A stretch of DNA of 45,202 bases, taken from assembly GCF_905212195.1 (NCBI RefSeq), contig NZ_CAJMDQ010000008.1:1-45202 (forward strand), read 5' to 3'. A program made the position numbers and the translations under genes. Shown here piece after piece: positions 40,101-45,202 of the stretch (within the stretch, counting starts at the first letter, position 1; the number at the start of each line of letters is the position of its first letter). Source of the DNA: an uncultured Anaerotignum sp. (GTDB taxonomy: Bacteria; Bacillota; Clostridia; Lachnospirales; Anaerotignaceae). Below the pieces are notes generated by a model. That model was not told the DNA's origin. It worked only from the letters and a program-made list of their open reading frames with translations, and did no database searches.

Positions 40101-40107
40101 CGCATAA
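37105..40107 (+). CDS. ftsK: DNA translocase FtsK/SpoIIIE
   Basis: A 1000-residue septal DNA pump. Residues 1-65 are Lys/Thr-rich and basic; about four membrane helices follow (near 67-235). An acidic Pro/Glu/Val-rich linker spans about 240-525 and includes a perfect tandem 12-residue duplication. The motor has Walker A GATGSGKS (673-680) and Walker B VIIIDELADLMM. The C-terminal gamma domain (SMLQRQFRIGYNRAARLMDELE) should read DNA orienting sequences. The start is TTG 37105, seven bases after AGGTG. In spore-formers the same protein may pump the chromosome into the forespore (SpoIIIE role); sequence alone does not separate the two roles. Confidence 0.95.
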   Translation: MAAKGSSTGRKTTKSPAVKKTGSKSTKTTTAKTTAKKASHTKNTKSAPKRETTRMPESRERFGDSILDEVILIVIIVISAVVFISQITSKMGVVGQVIGGLFQGLLGISGVLLPVLVIIYCIWMLMSEERKWPLVRAFGGALFLLTVASAAYLFHPLNVSGDLGFAKKAMELFDSGSLTNGGLIGGLFGGGLFGLLDALGSVIVLLAMLVISIILATGRSFFGAMGTLADHQKVRRQVRNEKIKNKADRIRQEEKMEAARLEKQEAKRRRVMNKEDFNIELHEVEATDHPEVKETVFRQKKQDYSVKKREPIYDFVKENEMPMEEPKRDFNVVFGGKLQVDELEQGTQMPPKSTERFKVVEPLKEVAKKQEPVEMTEEEAVYEKIFGEDNTVENMAEETPEEAWDMESQAAALAAEAMRAAEEKTDFHFADLEDAEETVSPEMDVPEVEEPAAEEMPVEEVQPVVEEMPVEEVQPVVEEMPADVPAPEPVKTETTTSPEAQKETAQQPAAAPAEPAEKPYVFPPISLLGRDPGNNSGSGILEQQKNGRKLEMTLKSFGVEARVINVSAGPTVTRYEVSPSQGVKVSKIVNLADDIALNLAASGIRIEAPIPGKAAVGIEVPNKETKSVYLRTVLESDAFRKHPSKLAFALGEDITGNPIVTDIAKMPHLLIAGATGSGKSVCINTLITSILYKADPKEVKLLLVDPKVVELSVYNGIPHLLIPVVTDPKKASAALNWAVREMLERYNDFAACGVRDIKGFNAMKEEKGEPEAKMPQIVIIIDELADLMMAAPGEVEDSICRLAQMARAAGMHLIIATQRPSVDVITGVIKANIPSRLAFAVSSGIDSRTILDMVGAEKLLGKGDMLFYPSGQSKPSRIQGAFVTDKEVEQIVDFLRKSSRPGYTQEMVDQITAVAKTASGPSEETDEFFEPAVDLILEKEKASVSMLQRQFRIGYNRAARLMDELERRGLVGPEEGSKPRKVLITRAQWEEMQSPTEENA
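38470..38541 (+). repeat. Perfect 36-base tandem duplication in the ftsK linker
   Basis: Two identical 36-base units (38470-38505 and 38506-38541) encode MPVEEVQPVVEE twice in the acidic linker. The frame is kept, so linker length can vary without harm. Confidence 0.9.
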
Positions 40108-40136
40108 AAGAATATGGATTTCATACAGGTTGCACA

Positions 40137-40165
40137 TTGACAAATTTCGTCTCATATAGTACCAT
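40137..40165 (+). promoter_or_regulatory. Promoter of the fhs-folD unit
   Basis: A consensus TTGACA (40137-40142), a 17-base spacer and TACCAT (40160-40165). Transcription would start just ahead of the riboswitch. Confidence 0.6.
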
Positions 40166-40171
40166 TTTGGT

Positions 40172-40269
40172 AGAGTCATATGACTGACGGAAGTGGAGTA
40201 ACCACATGGAGTATGACAGATTTGATGCCGACCGTCTGGGCGATTACGCTTGGACTGTCGGCTTTTTTT
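40172..40269 (+). promoter_or_regulatory. ZTP riboswitch (pfl motif) with terminator, upstream of fhs
   Basis: The aptamer reads GACTGACGG (40182-40190), then GTGGAGTAACCAC, TGGAGTATGACA, and ATGCCGACCGTCTGGGCG, matching the pfl/ZTP layout in order. Its 3' part overlaps a terminator: GCCGAC (40227-40232) pairs with GTCGGC (40257-40262), with the inner TCTGGGCG and CGCTTGGA also pairing, then seven T's. Binding of ZMP/ZTP, which build up when 10-formyl-folate is short, should block the terminator and switch on fhs and folD. Confidence 0.92.
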
Positions 40270-40327
40270 CAAAGTAGGACAGGCAAGCGCAAGGACATAT
40301 TGGAATCGGAGAGAGGAGTTTTTGAAG

Positions 40328-41998
40328 ATGAAAACAGATTTGCAGATTGCACAGGAATGCACCATGGAACCCATTACCGCCATTGCGGCGAAAGCTGGCA
40401 TCCCCGAAGAATATGTGGAATGTTATGGCAAGTATAAAGCCAAAGTGAGTGATAAATATTATAATCAGATCAAAGACAGACCCGACGCAAAACTGATTCT
40501 GGTAACAGCTGTAAACCCTACACCTGCTGGGGAAGGCAAAACAACCGTTACCATCGGCCTGACACAGGCCCTTCAGCAGATGGGCAAAAACGCGCTGACA
40601 TGCCTGAGAGAACCCTCTCTTGGCCCCTGCATGGGTGTCAAAGGCGGTGCGGCTGGCGGCGGCTATGCACAGGTAGTGCCTATGGAAGACATCAACCTGC
40701 ATTTTACAGGTGACCTGCACGCCATCACAACAGCAAACAACCTGTTGGCTTCCATGGTGGACAACCATATCCAGCAGGGCAATGAACTGAACATCGACCC
40801 CAGAAAAATCGCTTGGAAAAGAGTTGTAGACCTGAATGACAGACAGCTTCGTCATGTGATTTCCGGTCTGGGCGGCAAAGTCAACGGCGTTCCCAGAGAA
40901 GACAGCTTCCAGATTACCGTTGCTTCTGAAATCATGGCAATCTTCTGTCTGGCAAACGACCTGCATGACCTGAAAGAAATGCTGGGTAAAATCATCGTTG
41001 GTTATACTTATGATGATGAACCTGTTACAGCAAAACAGATTGGCGCAGACGGTGCCATGACTGTTCTGCTGAAAGACGCTCTGCAGCCCAACCTGGTACA
41101 GACACTGGAACACACACCTGCATTTATCCACGGAGGTCCTTTCGCAAATATCGCTCATGGCTGCAACAGCGTGCGCGCTACAAAATTTGCTATGAAACTG
41201 GCTGACTATGTGGTAACAGAAGCAGGCTTCGGCGCTGACCTGGGTGCAGAAAAATTCTTCGACATCAAATGCAGAAAAGCTGGTCTGAAACCTGACGCAG
41301 TTGTACTGGTTGCAACCGTTCGTGCATTGAAATACAACGGCGGCGTTCCTAAAGCAGATTTGAGCAACGAAAATCTGGACGCACTGGCAAAAGGTTTCGT
41401 AAACCTGGAAAAACATATTGAAAACATCCAGAAATACGGCGTACCCGTTGTGGTTACACTGAACCACTTTGTAGCAGATACAGACGCAGAAGTGGCTTAT
41501 GTGAAAGAACGCTGCGAAAAAATGGGCGCAACATTTGCAGTGGCAAAAGTATGGGCTGACGGCGGCGAAGGCGGCAAGGCACTGGCTGAAAAAGTTCTGG
41601 AAACACTGGAAACAAAAGAAAGTAATTTCCATGTGCTGTATGAAGACAACCTGTCCATCGAAGAAAAGATCAACAAAGTATGTAAAGAAATCTATGGTGC
41701 AGGTCATGTAAGCTTCACAGCAGCAGCGAAGAAAACACTGGCGCAGATCGAAAAACTGGGCTTTGAACATTTCCCTGTTTGTATCGCAAAAACACAGTAC
41801 TCCCTGTCTGACGATCCCAAGGTGCTGGGTCGCCCTGAAGGTTTTGAAGTAACTGTAAAAGAAATCCGCATTTCTGCTGGTGCAGGCTTTATCGTTGCAC
41901 TGCTGGGCGATGTTATGACAATGCCCGGTCTGCCTAAGAAACCTGCGGCACTGAACATCGACATTGATGCTGACGGCAACATTGTTGGTCTGTTCTAA
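40328..41998 (+). CDS. fhs: Formate-tetrahydrofolate ligase
   Basis: Fhs joins formate to tetrahydrofolate with ATP, giving 10-formyl-THF for purines, initiator tRNA and acetogenic or glycine metabolism. The 556-residue length is standard. Motifs: MKTDLQIAQECTMEPITAIA at the start, the P-loop NPTPAGEGKTT, LREPSLGPCMGVKGGAAGGG, FTGDLHAITTANNLL, FIHGGPFANIAHGCNS, TEAGFGADLGAEKF and DVMTMPGLPKKPAA. I start at ATG 40328, nine bases after GAGAGGAG; the frame continues upstream into the riboswitch and is not coding there. folD follows after 28 bases, forming a folate one-carbon operon. Confidence 0.97.
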   Translation: MKTDLQIAQECTMEPITAIAAKAGIPEEYVECYGKYKAKVSDKYYNQIKDRPDAKLILVTAVNPTPAGEGKTTVTIGLTQALQQMGKNALTCLREPSLGPCMGVKGGAAGGGYAQVVPMEDINLHFTGDLHAITTANNLLASMVDNHIQQGNELNIDPRKIAWKRVVDLNDRQLRHVISGLGGKVNGVPREDSFQITVASEIMAIFCLANDLHDLKEMLGKIIVGYTYDDEPVTAKQIGADGAMTVLLKDALQPNLVQTLEHTPAFIHGGPFANIAHGCNSVRATKFAMKLADYVVTEAGFGADLGAEKFFDIKCRKAGLKPDAVVLVATVRALKYNGGVPKADLSNENLDALAKGFVNLEKHIENIQKYGVPVVVTLNHFVADTDAEVAYVKERCEKMGATFAVAKVWADGGEGGKALAEKVLETLETKESNFHVLYEDNLSIEEKINKVCKEIYGAGHVSFTAAAKKTLAQIEKLGFEHFPVCIAKTQYSLSDDPKVLGRPEGFEVTVKEIRISAGAGFIVALLGDVMTMPGLPKKPAALNIDIDADGNIVGLF

Positions 41999-42026
41999 TT
42001 CAATCAAATCATAAAGGAGTTATGCT

Positions 42027-42881
42027 ATGAAGGCACAACGCATCGACGGAAAGGCTATTTCCGATCAGATCAAAGAAGAAGCTGCCTTGGAAGCACAAAA
42101 ATTACAGCGGCAGGGGATTACCCCCTGCCTTGCTGTGGTTTTGGTGGGGAACGATCCTGCTTCCATGGTATATGTAAATAATAAGAAAAAGGCTTGTGAA
42201 AAAGTGGGTATCCTCTCCCGTTCCTATGAACTGCCGGAGGATACGGAAGAAAAAGATCTGCTGGCACTGGTGGAACAGCTGAACATGGACAATAGCGTCC
42301 ATGGGGTGCTGGTACAGCTGCCTTTGCCTCCCCAGATTGATGAGGAAAAAGTCATTCTGGCTGTAGACCCTAAAAAAGATGTGGATTGTTTCCATCCTCT
42401 GAATGTGGGTCTGCTCCATACAGGTCAGAAGGGATTTTTGCCCTGTACCCCTGCAGGTGTGCTGGAACTCATTGAACGCAGTGGTCATACCATCGAAGGC
42501 AAACACTGTGTTGTCATTGGACGGAGCCATAATGTAGGCAAACCCACCGCTATGCTGCTTTTGCAGAAAAACGGCACTGTTACCATCTGCCATTCCAAAA
42601 CAAAGAATCTGCCAGAAATCTGCAAAGAAGCGGATATTCTGGTGAGTGCAGTAGGCAAACTTCATACGGTCACCAAAGATATGGTGAAAGAAGGGGCTGT
42701 AGTCATTGACGTTGGCATGAACCGCAATGAAAACGGCAAGCTTTGCGGTGACGTAGATTTTGACGATGTTTGCGAAGTGGCTGGCGCAGTTTCTCCTGTG
42801 CCTGGCGGCGTAGGACTCATGACCGTTGCCATGCTCATGAAAAACTGCATCACAGCGGCAAAACCGCAGAACGGACTGTAA
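42027..42881 (+). CDS. folD: Bifunctional methylenetetrahydrofolate dehydrogenase / methenyltetrahydrofolate cyclohydrolase
   Basis: FolD interconverts 5,10-methylene-, methenyl- and 10-formyl-THF, working directly with the product of Fhs. The 284-residue protein has the catalytic YVNNKKKACEKVGI (Tyr and Lys), VHGVLVQLPLP, DVDCFHP, PCTPAGVLELI, VVIGRSHNVGKP for NADP binding, and GAVVIDVGMN with PVPGGVGLMTVAML. AAAGGAG lies ahead of ATG 42027. Co-transcription with fhs places it under the ZTP riboswitch. A terminator follows within ten bases. Confidence 0.97.
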   Translation: MKAQRIDGKAISDQIKEEAALEAQKLQRQGITPCLAVVLVGNDPASMVYVNNKKKACEKVGILSRSYELPEDTEEKDLLALVEQLNMDNSVHGVLVQLPLPPQIDEEKVILAVDPKKDVDCFHPLNVGLLHTGQKGFLPCTPAGVLELIERSGHTIEGKHCVVIGRSHNVGKPTAMLLLQKNGTVTICHSKTKNLPEICKEADILVSAVGKLHTVTKDMVKEGAVVIDVGMNRNENGKLCGDVDFDDVCEVAGAVSPVPGGVGLMTVAMLMKNCITAAKPQNGL

Positions 42882-42887
42882 AAATAG

Positions 42888-42930
42888 GAATATCATTGAC
42901 GTGTAAAAACGTGGATGATATTCTTTTTTT
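42888..42930 (+). terminator. Terminator of fhs-folD
   Basis: GAATATCAT (42888-42896) and ATGATATTC (42915-42923) pair, with an inner ACG/CGT, followed by seven T's. Confidence 0.88.
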
Positions 42931-42978
42931 ATAAGGAAAAAGAGGTGAATGAATCAAAACGGAAAAGGGGGAACGCAA

Positions 42979-43419
42979 ATGAAAGTACGAAAAATTTGGA
43001 TTGCGGTACTTTGTGTGGTCATTGGTGTGGTCTGGTGGATATTGCGTCCGCAGAGTTTGGTGCATGTGGCAGGTGTTGCGGACAAGGCAGAACAGATCAC
43101 CCGTTACAGCATCAGTGCTGTGGATGATGATTTGGCGCAATGCTGGGTAACAGAACCGGAGGATATGCAGGAGATTTGGCAGGCGTTGGAAACCTCTAAA
43201 GTGACTTTTGTACCGAAATCATCAAAAAGTGTGACTTATGACGGCGATCAGGTCATGTATCACTTGCGGATTTACGAGGGTGAGAAACCTGTGGCAGAGC
43301 TTGGCTTTTTGGATGATGGTCGGGTATTGGGGGATACCTGGGAATATCGTTACAAAGGAGAAAATCCGGCGGCATGGACTCAGATGCTGAAAGGATTGCT
43401 GGAAAAATACACAAATTAA
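42979..43419 (+). CDS. Small membrane-anchored protein of unknown function
   Basis: A 146-residue protein with one N-terminal hydrophobic segment (about 5-23; IWIAVLCVVIGVVWWIL) acting as anchor or uncleaved signal. An extracytoplasmic domain of about 120 residues follows (ITRYSISAVDD, YHLRIYEGEKPVAELGFLDDGRVL, WEYRYKG). I do not recognise the family; the beta-rich pattern suggests a small folded domain. I start at ATG 42979 with AAGGGGGA upstream; the ATG at 42949 lies only one base after AGAGGTG. It stands between the folD terminator and rimO. Confidence 0.55.
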   Translation: MKVRKIWIAVLCVVIGVVWWILRPQSLVHVAGVADKAEQITRYSISAVDDDLAQCWVTEPEDMQEIWQALETSKVTFVPKSSKSVTYDGDQVMYHLRIYEGEKPVAELGFLDDGRVLGDTWEYRYKGENPAAWTQMLKGLLEKYTN

Positions 43420-43474
43420 GCGGAAAACATAGATTTTTTGCAAAAAGTATAGTATACTCATAGGATAGACAAAG

Positions 43475-43505
43475 AAGCGGAGCAGAGTTTTGTTCCGCTT
43501 CCTTT
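43475..43505 (+). terminator. Hairpin ahead of rimO
   Basis: AAGCGGA (43475-43481) pairs with TCCGCTT (43494-43500), followed by the weak CCTTTAT. A TATACT box lies upstream near 43452. It may be a weak terminator of the preceding gene or a leader hairpin of rimO. Confidence 0.45.
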
Positions 43506-43534
43506 ATGAGAATCGATGTTTAAGGAGGAAACCA

Positions 43535-44893
43535 ATGAAAGGAACGGTAGCATTTACCTCTTTGGGCTGTGACAAAAACCGCGTAGACAGCGAAGTCATG
43601 CTGGGCTTGTTGCAGGAGAGAGGATATCAGGCAGTAGCGGACGAAGCGGAGGCAGACATCATTGTGGTCAATACCTGCTGTTTCATCCGGGACGCTCTGG
43701 AAGAAAGCATTGAAACCATTCTGGAAATGGCGAAATATAAAACAGAAGGCAAGTGCAAAGGTCTGATTGTGGCAGGTTGTCTGGGACAGCGTTACGAAGC
43801 GGAATTTTTTGATGAGATTCCCGAAGTAGATGCCATTTTGGGTACTGCCGCTTATGAAGAAGTGGCAGATGCCGCTGACCGGATTCTGGGAGGCGAACAT
43901 ACCTTCAAATGTCTGGAAGATATTGACAAACCCATGAAGGACGAAAACGGCAAACTCCGTGTTCTTTCCACAGCGCCTTATTTCGCTTATCTGAAAATTT
44001 CCGAAGGCTGTGACAACCACTGTACTTACTGCGTCATTCCCAAAATGCGCGGCAAACACAGAAGCCGTACCATGGAAAGTCTGGTGGAAGAAGCAGAAAT
44101 TCTGGCAAAACAGGGCGTAAAAGAACTGGTCATTGTGGCACAGGATACTTCCATTTACGGCAGGGATTTATACGGCGAGCCCAAACTTCATGAACTGCTG
44201 GAAAAACTGGCGGCAGTGGAAGGCATCCAGTGGATTCGTCTGCTGTACTGCTATCCCGAAACACTGACACAGGAAACCATCGACGTTATGGCGAAAAACG
44301 AAAAAATCTGTCATTATATCGACATGCCTATCCAGCATGGATGTGATACCGTACTGAAACGCATGGGCAGAAAGAGCAGTCAGGATCTGATTCGCCAGAC
44401 TGTGAAAAAACTTCGTGACGCGATGCCGGATATTGCCATCCGTACCACACTGATTGTGGGCTTCCCCGGAGAAACAGAGGAAGAATTTGCGGATTTGCAG
44501 AAATTTGTGGAAGAAATGCGCTTTGACCGTTTGGGTGTATTCTGCTACTCTCAGGAGGAAGGCACTCCTGCGGCAAAAATGGAAAACCAGATTGACGATG
44601 AAGTGAAAGAAGAACGTCAGAGAATCATCATGGACATCCAGAAAAATATTGCCGCTTCCCTGTGTCAGCAGGAAGTGGGCAAAACACTGGAAGTGCTGGT
44701 GGAAGGCAAACTGCCGGAAGAAAATGTATACTGCGGTCGTACCCGTTGGGATGCGCCGGATATTGACGGCATGGTATTTTTCCATGCAGAGGAAGAAGCC
44801 TATTCCGGGGACTTCGTTTCCGTGAAAATCAAAGAAGCCGGGGACTATGATTTGATGGGAGATGTGGTTTATGCAGATGAATTTACCGAATAA
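43535..44893 (+). CDS. rimO: Ribosomal protein uS12 methylthiotransferase RimO
   Basis: RimO adds a methylthio group to an aspartate of ribosomal protein S12 by radical SAM chemistry with two 4Fe-4S clusters. The 452-residue protein has the N-terminal UPF0004 domain with cysteines in FTSLGCDKN (Cys12), VNTCCF and AGCLGQR. The radical SAM motif SEGCDNHCTYCVIPKMRG and a C-terminal TRAM domain (about 385-450) follow. MiaB is the close relative, but FTSLGCDKNRVDSE is the RimO form. AAGGAGG precedes ATG 43535; the longer frame from 43490 has no ribosome binding site. pgsA begins inside its last codons. Confidence 0.93.
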   Translation: MKGTVAFTSLGCDKNRVDSEVMLGLLQERGYQAVADEAEADIIVVNTCCFIRDALEESIETILEMAKYKTEGKCKGLIVAGCLGQRYEAEFFDEIPEVDAILGTAAYEEVADAADRILGGEHTFKCLEDIDKPMKDENGKLRVLSTAPYFAYLKISEGCDNHCTYCVIPKMRGKHRSRTMESLVEEAEILAKQGVKELVIVAQDTSIYGRDLYGEPKLHELLEKLAAVEGIQWIRLLYCYPETLTQETIDVMAKNEKICHYIDMPIQHGCDTVLKRMGRKSSQDLIRQTVKKLRDAMPDIAIRTTLIVGFPGETEEEFADLQKFVEEMRFDRLGVFCYSQEEGTPAAKMENQIDDEVKEERQRIIMDIQKNIAASLCQQEVGKTLEVLVEGKLPEENVYCGRTRWDAPDIDGMVFFHAEEEAYSGDFVSVKIKEAGDYDLMGDVVYADEFTE

Positions 44894-45202
44894 GCTGACA
44901 ACCATGCGGGTGATTCTCATTCCCGTATTCCTGTTGGTGCTGTTCCTCATGGATGAGCCAATGAATCGCTATATTGCAACAGCGATTTTCATTGTGGCAT
45001 CCCTGACGGACTTTTTGGACGGTCATATTGCAAGAAAGTATAATCTGGTAAGTAACTTTGGGAAATTTATGGACCCTCTGGCAGACAAACTGCTGGTCAT
45101 GTCTGCGCTGGTATCCATGGTGGCAATGGAAGACCTGCCTGCATGGGTGGTTATCGTGATTCTGGCAAGAGAATTTGCCATCACCGGTTTCCGTACCCTT
45201 GC
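44871..45202 (+). CDS. pgsA: CDP-diacylglycerol-glycerol-3-phosphate 3-phosphatidyltransferase (3' truncated by window)
   Basis: PgsA makes phosphatidylglycerophosphate, the first committed step to phosphatidylglycerol, in the cytoplasmic membrane. The 110 residues in view start MQMNLPNKLTTMRVILIPVF and include the CDP-alcohol phosphotransferase signature DFLDGHIAR ... GKFMDPLAD. Hydrophobic helices and the family's LAREFAITGFRT follow. I start at ATG 44871, nine bases after GGGAG; a second ATG at 44877 is less well placed. It overlaps the end of rimO by 23 bases, so the two are translationally linked. The rest of the gene lies beyond the window. Confidence 0.93.
   Translation, partial: MQMNLPNKLTTMRVILIPVFLLVLFLMDEPMNRYIATAIFIVASLTDFLDGHIARKYNLVSNFGKFMDPLADKLLVMSALVSMVAMEDLPAWVVIVILAREFAITGFRTL

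Noticed and set aside
40244..42007. Open frame of 587 codons on the minus strand across fhs
   Set aside because: Antisense shadow of fhs caused by its codon bias; no start signal or domain is visible.
1..45202. Mobile elements, phage genes, defence islands, tRNA and rRNA
   Set aside because: No transposase, integrase, restriction or toxin-antitoxin genes, no terminal repeats with target duplications, and no tRNA-like or rRNA stretches were seen.

Overview
The window reads as chromosomal core of an anaerobic, spore-forming Firmicute of the class Clostridia, probably in or near the Lachnospirales (Anaerotignum-like gene content is a guess). Reasons: the 3' end of a pyruvate:ferredoxin oxidoreductase gene, rubredoxin, a flavodoxin/ferredoxin protein, a C_GCAxxG_C_C redox protein, a germination protease (gpr), class III fructose-1,6-bisphosphatase, AGGAGG-type ribosome binding sites, T-rich intrinsic terminators and sigma-A promoters with 17-base spacers. 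I see no IS element, phage, integrase, CRISPR array, tRNA or rRNA.

Layout. 1-4760: end of nifJ, then proB - zinc-ribbon membrane protein - DUF2085 membrane protein, then proA - panE-like reductase. 4761-6381: structured intergenic DNA, rpmB (minus), and a secreted copper-amine-oxidase-stalk protein. 6547-10287: rnz, tsaD, a PspA/IM30 protein and an SPFH/zinc-ribbon protein. 10336-11777 (minus): a HAD phosphatase and an SDR reductase. 11917-16463: a membrane protein, fbp, and a stalk protein fused to a degenerate GH5-like domain. 16678-20146 (minus): ileS of the long type behind a T-box leader, divergent from pncB. 21908-24647 (minus): rubredoxin, deoB and pdp. 24840-27692: EFR1-type ferredoxin, a C_GCAxxG protein, rpsT with a long structured leader, and gpr. 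27968-30237: an uncharacterised protein, a lipoprotein and a YbaK deacylase. 30328-33944: EamA transporter divergent from an XRE-cupin regulator, a secreted trypsin-like protease and a GNAT. 34165-36939: a small P-loop protein, an acyl-CoA:carboxylate CoA-transferase and dCMP deaminase. 37105-45202: ftsK/spoIIIE, a ZTP riboswitch controlling fhs-folD, a small membrane-anchored protein, rimO and the start of pgsA.

How they fit together. ProB and ProA give proline synthesis. Pdp and DeoB feed nucleoside sugars into central metabolism, and the dCMP deaminase supplies dUMP. Fhs and FolD make and interconvert one-carbon folates under ZTP control. PFOR, rubredoxin and the CoA-transferase point to fermentative acyl-CoA metabolism. 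The ileS, rpmB, rpsT, tsaD, rimO and rnz genes serve translation.

No clearly new multi-gene system stands out. The best candidates for undescribed biology are: (1) the rpsT leader, which folds as a three-way junction ahead of a UUG start; (2) a four-copy intergenic repeat (CTTCATAAGAAAA plus terminator hairpin) behind unrelated genes; (3) a compact multi-hairpin region ahead of the lone P-loop gene at 34165; (4) a stalk-anchored GH5-like protein whose nucleophile position appears to be Ala; and (5) unassigned operator-like repeats at the pncB and pdp promoters. All functional calls come from reading the sequence and memory of families; no searches were run.
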